A stretch of 64,000 bases of DNA from RH-AL1 sp964243435 (GTDB taxonomy: Bacteria; Pseudomonadota; Alphaproteobacteria; Rhizobiales; Beijerinckiaceae). Shown here in pieces: positions 35,810-44,751 of this stretch (positions are counted from its first letter, which is position 1; each line of letters starts with the position of its first letter). Both the position numbers and the translations under genes were made by a program. The stretch lies in the NCBI GenBank assembly GCA_964243435.1, contig CAXTFM010000002.1, forward strand, positions 1 through 64,000. The letters are read 5' to 3'. The notes under the pieces were generated by a model. The model was not told the DNA's origin. It made no database searches and saw only the letters and a program-made list of their open reading frames with translations.

Positions 35810-36715
35810 CTACGCCGTTCCGTTGCCGCCCGTGGCGCCATACACCTCGCCGGTGACGTAGCTCGCCTCCTGCGACGCGAGGAACACGTAAACGGGCGCG
35901 AGTTCGACTGGCTGGCCGGGGCGCCCGAGTGGCACCCCCGAGCCGAACTTCTCGACCGCCTCCTGCGGCTGGCCGCCCGAGGGCTGCAACGCCGTCCAGA
36001 ACGGGCCGGGTGCGACCGCGTTCACCCGGATGCCCTTGGCGACGACCTGCTTGGCGAGCGCCTTGGAGAAGGCGACGATGCCGGCCTTGGTGGTGGAATA
36101 GTCGAGCAGGATCGGCGGCGGGGTGTAGGCGACCACCGAGGCGGTGTTGATGATCGCGGCGCCCGGCGGCATGTGCGGGACCGCCGCCTTGGTGATCCAG
36201 AACATGGCGTAAAGGTTCGTCTTCAGCGTGCGGTCGAATGCGTCGGCGGAGATGTCGCCGATGTCTTTCTGGTTGGTCTGCTTGCCGGCATTGTTGACCA
36301 GGATGTCGAGGCCGCCGAGCTCGGCCACGGTGCGCTCCACCAGTCCCTCGCAGAAGCCCTGGTCGGTGATGTCGCCGGGGAACAAGGCCGCCCTGCGGCC
36401 CTCCGCCCGGATGAGCTTGGCCACCTCCTCGGCATCGGCCATCTCGTCGGCGAGATAGCTCAGCGCCACGTCGGCTCCTTCGCGGGCGAAGGCGATCACG
36501 GCGGCGCGCCCGATGCCGGAATCGGCGCCGGTGACCAGGGCGCGCCGCCCCTTAAGGCGGCCATGGCCGACATAGCTCGTTTCGCCGTGGTCCGGCCTGG
36601 GGTCCATGGCCGCCGCCAGTCCCGGCGCGCCCTGCGGCTGACGGGGGAACGGCGGCTGCGGGTACTGCGTGCGCGGGTCCTGCATGCGCAGGCGGTCGGC
36701 GGCGTCGTCCGGCAT
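35810..36715 (-). CDS. SDR family oxidoreductase (YghA-like, with N-terminal extension)
   Basis: A 301-residue short-chain dehydrogenase whose first 45 residues (MQDPRTQYPQPPFPRQPQ..., MDPRPDHGETSYVG) are the Pro/Gln-rich extension typical of the YghA/GsIB-like group of general-stress aldehyde or ketone reductases. Then come TGADSGIG (cofactor loop), LVNNAGKQ, the catalytic YSTTK and PGPFWTALQPSGG. Cytosolic, probably NADP-dependent, substrate unknown. Convergent with the esterase gene, nine bases between stops. A relation to stress defence is known for the group, not shown here. Confidence 0.9.
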   Translation of the reverse strand: MPDDAADRLRMQDPRTQYPQPPFPRQPQGAPGLAAAMDPRPDHGETSYVGHGRLKGRRALVTGADSGIGRAAVIAFAREGADVALSYLADEMADAEEVAKLIRAEGRRAALFPGDITDQGFCEGLVERTVAELGGLDILVNNAGKQTNQKDIGDISADAFDRTLKTNLYAMFWITKAAVPHMPPGAAIINTASVVAYTPPPILLDYSTTKAGIVAFSKALAKQVVAKGIRVNAVAPGPFWTALQPSGGQPQEAVEKFGSGVPLGRPGQPVELAPVYVFLASQEASYVTGEVYGATGGNGTA

Positions 36716-36826
36716 GGAAGCGTCCTTTCGGCATCCCGGGGATCGGTGTGCCGGCGAGCGCGGAGCGTCGGGAAAAGTTCCGGCACGGCAAGCCGCGTGC
36801 GGTGGGGCGACGGCGCGCCCGCCCCG

Positions 36827-37645
36827 TCACCGCCCCCGGAACACCGGCCTGCGCTTCTGCATGAACGCCGTCCGTCCTTCCGTGTAGTCCGAACTGTCGA
36901 AGCACGTCGCCACGGCGGCCGCGACGGCGTCCATGTCGCGCTCCGCCGGGTCGCGCAGCGCCGCGTTGCTGATGAGCTTCATGCCGCGCACCGACAGCGG
37001 GGCGTTGCCTGCGACGGTGCGGGCCAGCCCGTTCACCGCCTCCTCCAGCGCATCGACCGGCACGACGCGGTTCACCAGGCCGATGCGCAGCGCCTCGGCG
37101 GCGTCGATGCGCTCGCCGGTGAACAGCAGCATGCGCCCGTTGGCCTGGCCGACCAGCGAGTTCAAGTGCTGCACGGCGTCGAAGCCGTAGGCGATGCCGA
37201 GCCGCGCCGCGGGAATGCCGAAGGCGCTGTCGTCGGAGGCGATGCGCAGGTCAGCCATCATCGCGATGGCGAGCCCGCCGCCGAGGCAGTACCCCCGGAT
37301 GCGGGCGATCACCGGCTTGGGAAACGCCGCGAGCCGGGCACGGCAGCCCCTCGTCAGCCGCTCGTACTCCTGCTGCGCGGCGGCGTTGCTGCGCTTCTCG
37401 CCGAACTGGCTGATGTCGGCGCCGGACACGAAGGCCTTGTCCCCAGCACCCGTCAGCACGACGACCCGCACGCCGTCGTCGTCCGCCCAGCCCTCAAGGA
37501 TCGCGCCCAGCCCGTCCCACATCTCGATTGACATGGCGTTGCGCTTTTCCGGCTGGTTGAAGGTGACCGTGCCGATGCCCTCGGCCGCCTCCGCCAGCAT
37601 CTTGCCCGATGCGTACGCCGTCCGGGCCGGTTGCGTCGCGTCCAT
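36827..37645 (-). CDS. Enoyl-CoA hydratase/isomerase family protein
   Basis: A 272-residue crotonase-fold protein. The first oxyanion-hole strand is FVSGADISQF (usual A-A-A/G-D) and the second is IRGYCLGGGLAIAMMADLRIAS. ERIDAAEALRIGLVNRVVP and the terminal EGRTAFMQKRRPVF are standard. The Glu pair of a true hydratase is not obvious at GIPAARLGIAYG, so another crotonase reaction on an acyl-CoA is possible. Its ATG shares one base with the stop of the CoA-transferase transcribed before it, so the pair forms an operon for activation and processing of an organic acid. Confidence 0.9.
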   Translation of the reverse strand: MDATQPARTAYASGKMLAEAAEGIGTVTFNQPEKRNAMSIEMWDGLGAILEGWADDDGVRVVVLTGAGDKAFVSGADISQFGEKRSNAAAQQEYERLTRGCRARLAAFPKPVIARIRGYCLGGGLAIAMMADLRIASDDSAFGIPAARLGIAYGFDAVQHLNSLVGQANGRMLLFTGERIDAAEALRIGLVNRVVPVDALEEAVNGLARTVAGNAPLSVRGMKLISNAALRDPAERDMDAVAAAVATCFDSSDYTEGRTAFMQKRRPVFRGR

Positions 37646-38856
37646 CAGATTGCTCCCTCGGCGCGCATTTGCGCGATCTCGTCCGGAGTCAGGCCCACCT
37701 CCGTCAACACGGCCTGCGTGTCCGCGCCCATGTCGGGGCTGGCGGTGCGCACCGCCTTGCCGACGCCCGACAGGTTCAAGGGCGATGCCACCACCGACAG
37801 GGTGCCGAGACGAGGGTGCGCGACCGGAACGGCGAGGCCGAGGTGCTGGACCTGCGGGTCGGCGAACACCCGGTCGATGGTGTTGATCGGCCCGCAGGGG
37901 ATGCCGGCGTCGGCAAACAACGCCGTCCAATGCGCGGAGGGCTGCGTGCGGGTGAGGGCGCCGATGGCGGCGTTGATGGCCTCGCGGTCGGCGCTGCGGC
38001 CCGTCATGCTCGACCACTCCGGTTTGGACAGCCAGTCCGGGCGCTCCAAGGCCTCGCAGAAGCGCCGCCATTGCCGGCCGGAACTGGCCGCGATGTTGAC
38101 GGCGCCGTCGGCCGTGGGAAAGGCGCCGGTGGGGATGCCGGTCGGGTGGTCGTTGCCGGCCTGTCCGGCGACCTCGCCCTTCATCAGCCAGCGCGCGGCC
38201 TGGAAGTCGAGCATGAACACCTGCGCTTCGAGCAGGCTGGTGGTCACCCAGCGACCCTTGCCGGTGCGGTGACGCTCGAACAGCGCCGTCATGATGCCGA
38301 ACGCCAGCAGGTTGCCGGCGGTGAGGTCGGCGAGCGGGATCCCCGCGCGCACCGGACCCTGGCCGGGCAGGCCGGTGATCGACATCAGCCCGCCCAAGCC
38401 CTGCGCGATCTGGTCGACCCCGGCGCGCGCGCCGTAGGGGCCGTCCTGGCCGAAGCCGCTGATGCTGCCGTACACCAGCCGCTCGTTGACGGCACGGAGG
38501 TCGTCCCAGCCGATGCGCAGCCGGTGCTTGACGTTGGCGCGCATGTTCTCGACGAGCACGTCCGCGCGGGCGACCAGTCGCAGGAAAGCGGCGTGGCCCG
38601 ACGGCGTCTTGAGGTTGAGCTGGATGGCGCGCTTGTTGCGGTGCAGGTTCTGGAAGTCCGGGCCGTCGCGGTCGCCGGCGATGTCCTCGGCGCCGCTCGG
38701 CGGCGGCTCCACCCGGATCACCGACGCACCCCAATCCGACAGGTGCCGCACGCAGGTCGGGCCGGCACGGGCGAGGGTGAGGTCCAGCACGACGAGGCCG
38801 GCGAGCGGCAACGCGGCCGCCGCGGTGCGAGGGTGATCGCCGTCCGCCATGGTCAT
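37645..38856 (-). CDS. CaiB/BaiF family CoA-transferase
   Basis: A 403-residue class III CoA-transferase that moves CoA between carboxylic acids. Family blocks are LVVLDLTLARAGPTCVRHLSDWGASVIRVEPP, RNKRAIQLNLKTPSGHAAFLRLVARADVLVENMR, and VYGSISGFGQDGPYGARAGVDQIAQGLGG. The aspartate expected to form the acyl/CoA intermediate lies in the AGVDQIAQG segment. The ATG was chosen for GGGGAG five bases upstream. It is co-transcribed with the enoyl-CoA hydratase and divergent from a chromate transporter. The leader contains CACAACGAAAAACAACG, similar to that of an MFS gene at 50160. Confidence 0.92.
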   Translation of the reverse strand: MTMADGDHPRTAAAALPLAGLVVLDLTLARAGPTCVRHLSDWGASVIRVEPPPSGAEDIAGDRDGPDFQNLHRNKRAIQLNLKTPSGHAAFLRLVARADVLVENMRANVKHRLRIGWDDLRAVNERLVYGSISGFGQDGPYGARAGVDQIAQGLGGLMSITGLPGQGPVRAGIPLADLTAGNLLAFGIMTALFERHRTGKGRWVTTSLLEAQVFMLDFQAARWLMKGEVAGQAGNDHPTGIPTGAFPTADGAVNIAASSGRQWRRFCEALERPDWLSKPEWSSMTGRSADREAINAAIGALTRTQPSAHWTALFADAGIPCGPINTIDRVFADPQVQHLGLAVPVAHPRLGTLSVVASPLNLSGVGKAVRTASPDMGADTQAVLTEVGLTPDEIAQMRAEGAI

Positions 38857-38985
38857 CGCTCTCCCCGCCGTTGTTTTTCGTTGTGGTGCGCGGTGCGCCG
38901 CACGTTCATAGTCCTCCATGCCGGGCGGTCGCAACACCGTGATCCCGGCCGCTCGCCCGCGACGCGTTCCGGGCAGGGGCGGGGC

Positions 38986-39633
38986 ATGGCAACCGGGACG
39001 GCGACCATCCAGAACGACGACCACGGCGGCACCGGGACCGGGGTCACCCGAGCCCCCGATCTCCGCGCCCCCGACCGGGAGAGCGCGCGCGATGACGAGC
39101 CGACGCCGATGCGGTTGTTCCTCGCCTTCGGCCGCATCGGCTTGACGAGCTTCGGCGGCGGTCTCAGCGGCTGGCTGCTCCGTGAATTCGTCCAAGCCCG
39201 CAGGTGGATCAGCGAGGAGGACTTCCTCAACGGCCTCTCGCTCTCGCAGGCGTTGCCCGGCGTCAACGTGACCAACATGGCGATCTGGATCGGTTACCGG
39301 CTGCTCGGGCTGCGCGGTGCCGTGGCCGGCCTGTGCGGCATCATCGTGCCCGCGGCGATGCTGATCGTGCTGATCGGCGCCCTGTTCGAGCGGCTGAACC
39401 AGTTCGCCTTGACGCGTCCCGCGCTGGACGGGGCGGCGGCGGCGGCCATCGGCCTGTCGCTGTCGATGGGCGTCACGGTGGCGCGGCGCGTGCCGCGACG
39501 GGCGGCGGCGGTCGCCGGCATGGCCGCGACCTTCGTCGCGGTGGCCTTCCTGCACCTGCCGCTGGTCTGGGTCGTGGTGGTCGTCGGCGCGCTCAGCATC
39601 GGATGGGAATACCATCGCCTCGGCAGGCGCTGA
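38986..39633 (+). CDS. Chromate transporter, N-terminal-type half (ChrA short-chain)
   Basis: A 215-residue membrane protein. After about 40 disordered residues comes a single Chromate_transp domain. FGRIGLTSFGGGLSGWLLREFV and LSQALPGVNVTNMAIWIGYRLLG correspond to the GG and PGP-type motifs of ChrA, with PGV in place of PGP. Together with the next gene, four bases away, it reproduces the two halves of full-length ChrA, which exports chromate or takes part in anion exchange. Paired short ChrA proteins are known in bacteria and insert in opposite orientation. Its true anion in this organism is unknown. Confidence 0.88.
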   Translation: MATGTATIQNDDHGGTGTGVTRAPDLRAPDRESARDDEPTPMRLFLAFGRIGLTSFGGGLSGWLLREFVQARRWISEEDFLNGLSLSQALPGVNVTNMAIWIGYRLLGLRGAVAGLCGIIVPAAMLIVLIGALFERLNQFALTRPALDGAAAAAIGLSLSMGVTVARRVPRRAAAVAGMAATFVAVAFLHLPLVWVVVVVGALSIGWEYHRLGRR

Positions 39634-39637
39634 CGCC

Positions 39638-40174
39638 GTGGAAAAGTCGCTCGCAGCGCTGGTGACGGTGTTCGTGCCCTTGTCGCTCGTCACCATCGGG
39701 GGCGGCCAGGCGGTTGTGGCCGACATCCAGCGCCAGGTCGTCGACGTGCACGGCTGGATGACGACGCAGCAGTTCCTGACCGACTTCGCGATCTCCCGCA
39801 TGGCGCCCGGGCCGGGGACGCTGCTCGTGACGCTGATCGGCTGGCAGGTCGCGGGGCCCTGGGGTGCCCTGACGGCGACGCTCGCCATCTTCATGCCGAC
39901 GGCGATCCTGATCTATGGCGTTGCGCGCCTTTGGGCGCGCTACAAGGGCGCGCGGTGGCAGCTGGCGCTCGAAGGCGGGCTCCGCCCCGTCGCGGCCGGG
40001 ATGATCCTGGCGGCGGTCTTCGTGCTGATGCGCTCGCTCGACGGCGGCTGGCCCGCGCGCGGGCTTGCCCTGGCGTCGACGGGGGCGCTCCTCGTCAGCC
40101 GCATCAACCCGCTCGCCCTGCTCGCCTGCGGCGCCACCGTGTTCGTGGCCGCGCGGCAGCTTGGCTTGGCGTGA
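39638..40174 (+). CDS. Chromate transporter, C-terminal-type half (ChrA short-chain)
   Basis: A 178-residue membrane protein, the second half of the split ChrA pair. VTIGGGQAVVADIQRQVVD and the PGP motif in ISRMAPGPGTLLVTLIGWQVAG are clear, and several helices follow. It starts with GTG four bases after the preceding stop, so translation is probably coupled. The function should depend on the partner, giving a heterodimeric transporter. Confidence 0.9.
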   Translation: MEKSLAALVTVFVPLSLVTIGGGQAVVADIQRQVVDVHGWMTTQQFLTDFAISRMAPGPGTLLVTLIGWQVAGPWGALTATLAIFMPTAILIYGVARLWARYKGARWQLALEGGLRPVAAGMILAAVFVLMRSLDGGWPARGLALASTGALLVSRINPLALLACGATVFVAARQLGLA

Positions 40175-40292
40175 GGGCCGCGTCGTCGCCGACCGATGGC
40201 GCCGGGCGGCCCGCTGGATGGATCAAGGATGACGCGCGACGCGCCAGGAGCGGGATCGCGCCGGTCGGTGGTAGCAGCGAGGGTGAACCATC

Positions 40293-41396
40293 ATGAAGCT
40301 TTCGGGCCTGCGGGTCGTCGACCTGACCTCGTTCCTGCCGGGGCCGTACATGACGATGGCGATGGCGGATCACGGGGCGGAGGTCATCAAGGTCGAAGCC
40401 CCCGGCGGCGACCTCGGGCGGGGCATCGGCCCGCTCGACGGCGACGCTTCCGTCGTGTTCCGCAACGTCAACCGCGGCAAGAAAAGCGTCGCGCTCGACC
40501 TCAAGACGCCGGCCGGCCTCGACGCCCTCGAAGCGCTGTGCAGGTCGGCCGACGTGTTCGTGGAAGGCTTCCGTCCCGGCGTCGCCGGGCGGCTGGGCGT
40601 CGCCTACCACCATGTGAAGGCCTGGAACCCCCGCATCGTGTACTGTTCCATCAGCGCCTTCGGCCAGGACGGTCCCTATGCCCATCGCCCCGCCCATGAC
40701 CTCGCCGTCGAGGCGCTGAGCGGCGCGCTCAGCGTCACCCTGGGGGCGGACGACGCGCCGGCGATACCCGGCGTCCCCGCCGCGGACATCCTTGCCGGCC
40801 TGCAGGGCCTGTCGGGCGTGCTCATGGCGCTGCTTCGCCGGGAAAGGACGGGCGAGGGCGATTACCTCGACATCTCGATGCACGATGCCATGGTGTCGGC
40901 CTGCGCCAACGTCCTCGGCCCGGCGATGGCGGAGAAGCGTCAGCAGGTCGCCAAGCACGAGCGCACGACCGGCGGCGCGGCGTTCTATCGCCTGTACGGG
41001 ACCAGGGACGGGCGCCACCTCGCCCTCGCCGGCCAGGAGGAGAAGTTCGTCCGCACCCTGCTCGGGCGACTGGGACGGCCCGACCTCGTCGCGCCGTGCC
41101 TGCGCGGGCCGGGTCCGCACCAGGCCGAGGTCATGACCTTCTTCGAAACGCTGTTCGCCTCCAGGACGCTGGCCGAATGGACGGAGATCCTTGCCGGCAT
41201 GGATGTCTGCTTCGGACCGGTGCAGACGTTTCCGGAAGCGCTGGCGGACGCGCATCTCCAGGCGCGCGGCATGCTGCTTCGCGACGAGGCGGGCCGGGTG
41301 CATCTCGCGTCGCCGATCCGTTTCGCGGCCGAGCCGGCGCAGCCGGACCTTTCCGTCCCCGCCCTGGGACAGCACAACGGCATGGTCGACAGCTAG
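40293..41396 (+). CDS. CaiB/BaiF family CoA-transferase (second copy)
   Basis: A 367-residue class III CoA-transferase, not a close duplicate of the one at 37645-38856 but sharing the same plan: LRVVDLTSFLPGPYMTMAMADHGAEVIKVEAP, RNVNRGKKSVALDLKTPAG, YCSISAFGQDGPYAHRPAHDLAVEALSG (with the aspartate of the HD/GYD position), and GDYLDISMHDAM. It lies in the same direction as the chromate pair and 118 bases after it, and is probably separately expressed. No acyl-CoA dehydrogenase or hydratase is next to it on this strand. Substrate unknown. Confidence 0.92.
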   Translation: MKLSGLRVVDLTSFLPGPYMTMAMADHGAEVIKVEAPGGDLGRGIGPLDGDASVVFRNVNRGKKSVALDLKTPAGLDALEALCRSADVFVEGFRPGVAGRLGVAYHHVKAWNPRIVYCSISAFGQDGPYAHRPAHDLAVEALSGALSVTLGADDAPAIPGVPAADILAGLQGLSGVLMALLRRERTGEGDYLDISMHDAMVSACANVLGPAMAEKRQQVAKHERTTGGAAFYRLYGTRDGRHLALAGQEEKFVRTLLGRLGRPDLVAPCLRGPGPHQAEVMTFFETLFASRTLAEWTEILAGMDVCFGPVQTFPEALADAHLQARGMLLRDEAGRVHLASPIRFAAEPAQPDLSVPALGQHNGMVDS

Positions 41397-41428
41397 GCGC
41401 ACCGCTGCGAAGACGCTGCCGCGCGCTC

Positions 41429-41442
41429 CCGTTCGCGAACGG
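41429..41442. promoter_or_regulatory. 14-bp perfect palindrome upstream of the ModA-like gene
   Basis: CCGTTCGCGAACGG is a perfect dyad with no spacer, 22 bases before the ATG of the binding-protein gene. The position fits an operator. No regulator gene is adjacent, so this is speculative. Confidence 0.3.
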
Positions 41443-41464
41443 TCGTCGCGGAACGGAACTCGAC

Positions 41465-42274
41465 ATGCACGATGGAGGACGCGTGGGCAGGCAATGCTGC
41501 AAGGGCTGGAGGGGACGTGTCGGGGCTTTCGTCCTGTGCGCCGTCCTGACCGCAGGCGCGGGCCGCGCCATGGCGGACGACGTGCGCGTGCTTGCGACCG
41601 GCGTCTTCGCGACGAGCCTGCGTGACCTCCACGCCGCCTTCGCGGCGAGCGGCGGAACGGGGTTCCAGGCGACGATCGGCAACGCCGGCCAGGTCCATGC
41701 CAAGCTCATGGCCGGCGCCCCGGCCGACGTGGTGATGACCTCCTCCTCCGGCGTGGACGCCCTCGTGCGGGAGGGGACACTCGATGCCGGGAGCAGGGTG
41801 GAGATCGGGCGCATGCGGCTCGGCCTCGCCGTCCGCGACGGCGCTCCGATGCCCGACGCCACGACGCGCGACCGTGTCCGCGCGCTGTTCCTCGCCGCGC
41901 CAGCCGTCGCCTATGTCGATCCCCGCGGCGGCGCGACGGCCGGTGCCTTCGCCGAACGGGTCTTCGACCTGCTCGGCATCGCTGATGCCGTTCACGGGAA
42001 GTCGGTCCTTTGCGACGACGGCGCCGAAGTGGTGGCAGCCCTGACGTCGGGCCGCGCGACGCTTGGCATGACGCAGGCAAGCGAGATCCTCGGGGCACCC
42101 GGCGTGGCCTTCGCCGGTTTCCTGCCCGAGCCGCTGAATTCGGTGTCGACCTATGCCGCTGCGGCAGTGCTGCGGGCACAACCTTCGGCCGCCGCGACCT
42201 TTCTGCGATTCATGACGAGTCCCCCGGCCGTCGAGCGGCTGCGACGTGCCGGGTGGGACGTGACGGGACGGTGA
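41465..42274 (+). CDS. Exported ModA-like (molybdate-type) substrate-binding protein
   Basis: A 269-residue protein with a signal peptide (GRVGAFVLCAVLTAGAGRAMA). The mature part is a type 2 periplasmic binding fold of the molybdate-binding group: VRVLATGVFATSLRDLHAAFA, GNAGQVHAKLMAGAPADVVMTSS, VAYVDPRGGATAGAFAERVFDLLGI and GMTQASEIL. No permease (modB) or ATPase (modC) gene adjoins it. It lies just before a molybdopterin oxidoreductase, so a link to oxoanion uptake is tempting, but ModA-like proteins for organic acids also exist. A 14-bp palindrome stands 22 bases upstream. Confidence 0.82.
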   Translation: MHDGGRVGRQCCKGWRGRVGAFVLCAVLTAGAGRAMADDVRVLATGVFATSLRDLHAAFAASGGTGFQATIGNAGQVHAKLMAGAPADVVMTSSSGVDALVREGTLDAGSRVEIGRMRLGLAVRDGAPMPDATTRDRVRALFLAAPAVAYVDPRGGATAGAFAERVFDLLGIADAVHGKSVLCDDGAEVVAALTSGRATLGMTQASEILGAPGVAFAGFLPEPLNSVSTYAAAAVLRAQPSAAATFLRFMTSPPAVERLRRAGWDVTGR

Positions 42275-42371
42275 GCGCCGCGGCGATGGCAACGGACGGC
42301 AAACGCCGCCGCTCGCCAAATCGGTGCGGCTCCGATAGTGTCGCTACGACTCAACGCCCGAGTGCCCGACG

Positions 42372-44447
42372 ATGGCCGACCTTCGCGGCTCCGTCTGCCC
42401 GCATGATTGCCCGAGCACCTGCGCGCTCGACGTGGAGGTGCTCGACCACCACACGATCGGCGCGGTGCGCGGCGCCGACAATCCCTACACGGGCGGCGTG
42501 ATCTGCAACAAGGTGGCGCGCTACGCCGAGCGGGTGCACCACCCCGACCGGCTGCTGCACCCGATGCTGCGCGACGGCGCCAAAGGCGGCGGGCGGTTCC
42601 GCCGCATTCGCTGGGACGAGGCGCTGGACCGCGTCGTCGCCGCCATCGACGCGGCCACGGCGCGGCACGGGGCCGAGGCGGTGTGGCCCTACAGCTCGGC
42701 CGGCACCATGGGGCTGGTCAACCGTGACGGCATCTTCCGGCTGCGCCACGCCATGCGCTGGTCGGGGCGCAAGGGCACGATCTGCAGCGCCATCGCCACC
42801 GCCGGCTGGACGGCGGGCTGCGGCCGGGTCAGCGGCAGCGACCCGCGCGAGATGGCGGTGGCCGACCTCAACGTGCTGTGGGGCACCAACCCGGTGTCGA
42901 CGCAGGTCAACGTGATGGCCCACGTCACCCGCGCCCGCAAGGAGCGCGGCGCCAAGCTGGTTGTGATCGACCCCTACCGGACCGGCACGGCCGCCGCGGC
43001 CGACCTCCACCTCGCGCTCCGCCCCGGCACGGACGCGGCGCTGGCCTGCGCCGTGATGCACTGCGCCTTCCGCGACGGCCACGCCGACCGTGCCTACATG
43101 GCGAGCCACACCGACGACCCCGCCGCGCTCGAAGCCCACCTCGCGACCCGCGGCCCCGATTGGGCGGCCGGCATCACCGGCCTCGCCGCGGCGGAGATCG
43201 AGGGGTTCGCGCGCCTCTACAACGCGACGCCGCGCGCCTACATCCGCGCCGGCTACGGCTTCACGCGCGGGCGTAACGGCGCAGCCTCCATGCACGCGGT
43301 GACCTGCCTGCCGGCGGTGACCGGCAAGTGGCGCCACGAGGGCGGCGGCGCCCTGTGGGGCATGAAGGGCATCTACCGCTGGGACCGCTCGCTGATCGAG
43401 GGCACCGCCTTCCGCGACCCGAGCGTGCGCGAGCTCGACATGAGCCGCATCGCCAGCATCCTCACCGGCGATGCCGACGCGCTGATGGGCGGCCCGCCTG
43501 TCGCCGTGCTGCTGGTGCAGGGCGGCAACCCCGCTTCCGTGTGCCCGGACGGCAACCGCGTCCGCGCCGGCCTGATGCGCGACGACCTGTTCACCGTGGT
43601 CCACGAGCAGTTCGTGACGGAAACGGCCCGCTACGCCGACCTGCTGCTGCCGGCGACCATGTTCCTGGAGCACGACGACATCTACCAGGCCGGCGGCCAC
43701 ACCCACATCCAGATCGGGCGGCAGGTCATCCAGCCGCCGGGCGAGGCGCGCTCCAACCACGATCTGGTCTGCGCGCTGGCGCAGCGCTTCGGGCTCGACC
43801 ACCACACCTTCCGCATGAGCGGGCTCGAACTCGCCGACGCCACGCTGCGCGCGTCCGGCTACCCCGGCGCCGCGGAGCTGACCGAGCGGCGCTGGGTCGA
43901 CGTGCAGCTGCCGTTCCGCGAGGCGCACTTCCTCGACGGCTTCGCCCACCCCGACGGCCGGTTCCGCTTCAAGGCGGACTGGCGTGCGCTCGGCGACAAG
44001 GACGGCGCGCTGCCGCCGCTGCCGGACTGGACGCCGCTGATGGACCACGCCACCCCCGAGCGACCATTGCGCCTCGTGACGGCGCCGGCGCGGCAGTTCC
44101 TCAACTCGACCTTCACGGAAACGCCGACGGCGCGCCGGCGCGGCGGGCGGCCTGAGGCGCTGATCGCGCCGGAGGACGGCGCCCGCTTCGGGGTCGCGGA
44201 CGGCGCCCTCGCGCGGCTCGGCAACGGCCGCGGCGAGGTGGTGCTCCACGCCCGGCACGTCGACGGGCAGGCCGCCGGCGTGGTGGTGGTCGAGAGCCTC
44301 TGGCCGGCCGACAGCTTCGGCGGCGACGGTTCCGGCATCAACGTCCTGACCAGCGACGAGCCGGCGCTGCCTGCGGGCGGCGCGGTGTTCCACGACACGG
44401 CGGTGTGGATGCGGCCCGAGGCAGCGGCGCTGGCCGCGGCGGAGTAG
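42372..44447 (+). CDS. Molybdopterin oxidoreductase (DMSO reductase family)
   Basis: A 691-residue Mo/W-bisMGD enzyme. The N-terminal cluster motif is Cys9-x3-Cys13-x3-Cys17-x27-Cys45 (CPHDCPSTC...GVICNK), binding [4Fe-4S]. The central domains follow with GRKGTICSAIATAGWTAGCG, LWGTNPVSTQVNVM, VVIDPYRTGTAAAAD and AVLLVQGGNPASVCPDGN. The C-terminal cap (about 565-690) is a molydopterin dinucleotide-binding domain with FLNSTF. There is no Tat leader, so it is cytoplasmic. No electron-transfer or membrane subunits adjoin it. The substrate is unknown. Small zinc-ribbon and ModA-like genes flank it. Confidence 0.9.
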   Translation: MADLRGSVCPHDCPSTCALDVEVLDHHTIGAVRGADNPYTGGVICNKVARYAERVHHPDRLLHPMLRDGAKGGGRFRRIRWDEALDRVVAAIDAATARHGAEAVWPYSSAGTMGLVNRDGIFRLRHAMRWSGRKGTICSAIATAGWTAGCGRVSGSDPREMAVADLNVLWGTNPVSTQVNVMAHVTRARKERGAKLVVIDPYRTGTAAAADLHLALRPGTDAALACAVMHCAFRDGHADRAYMASHTDDPAALEAHLATRGPDWAAGITGLAAAEIEGFARLYNATPRAYIRAGYGFTRGRNGAASMHAVTCLPAVTGKWRHEGGGALWGMKGIYRWDRSLIEGTAFRDPSVRELDMSRIASILTGDADALMGGPPVAVLLVQGGNPASVCPDGNRVRAGLMRDDLFTVVHEQFVTETARYADLLLPATMFLEHDDIYQAGGHTHIQIGRQVIQPPGEARSNHDLVCALAQRFGLDHHTFRMSGLELADATLRASGYPGAAELTERRWVDVQLPFREAHFLDGFAHPDGRFRFKADWRALGDKDGALPPLPDWTPLMDHATPERPLRLVTAPARQFLNSTFTETPTARRRGGRPEALIAPEDGARFGVADGALARLGNGRGEVVLHARHVDGQAAGVVVVESLWPADSFGGDGSGINVLTSDEPALPAGGAVFHDTAVWMRPEAAALAAAE

Positions 44448-44450
44448 CCG

Positions 44451-44699
44451 TCACGCCGCCCGGCCGGCCGGTGTGTGGAGGTGCTTGGCGACGACCACCG
44501 CGCGCCACAGCGTGTTCTCGTCGCGGCAGTGCGGGCAGGGCGGCAGCACCGCGTCGCCGAGGTGGACGTCCTCGCCCTCGCAGCGCTGGCACTGGTAGAT
44601 GCCCGCCGGCCCGGCCCTGCCGCCGACCGGGTGCCCGATCGCGAAAAGGGGGTTCGCCGGATCGATCCTGACGATGCCGATGTCGCGCGCGACGGCCAT
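44451..44699 (-). CDS. Small zinc-ribbon protein (hypothetical)
   Basis: An 82-residue protein with two CxxC knuckles, Cys37/Cys40 in YQCQRCEGED and Cys55/Cys58 in PCPHCRDENT, spaced as in a zinc or rubredoxin-like ribbon. Basic and hydrophobic residues flank the ribbon. There is no signal peptide. It is convergent with the molybdopterin oxidoreductase, with three bases between stops. It may be an accessory or regulatory metal-binding protein, but I do not recognise the family by name. Confidence 0.72.
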   Translation of the reverse strand: MAVARDIGIVRIDPANPLFAIGHPVGGRAGPAGIYQCQRCEGEDVHLGDAVLPPCPHCRDENTLWRAVVVAKHLHTPAGRAA

Positions 44700-44751
44700 G
44701 ACCTGTTCCCCGCTCTCGGTGCCGCGGTAGCGGCGAGACCTTTGTGTCGGC

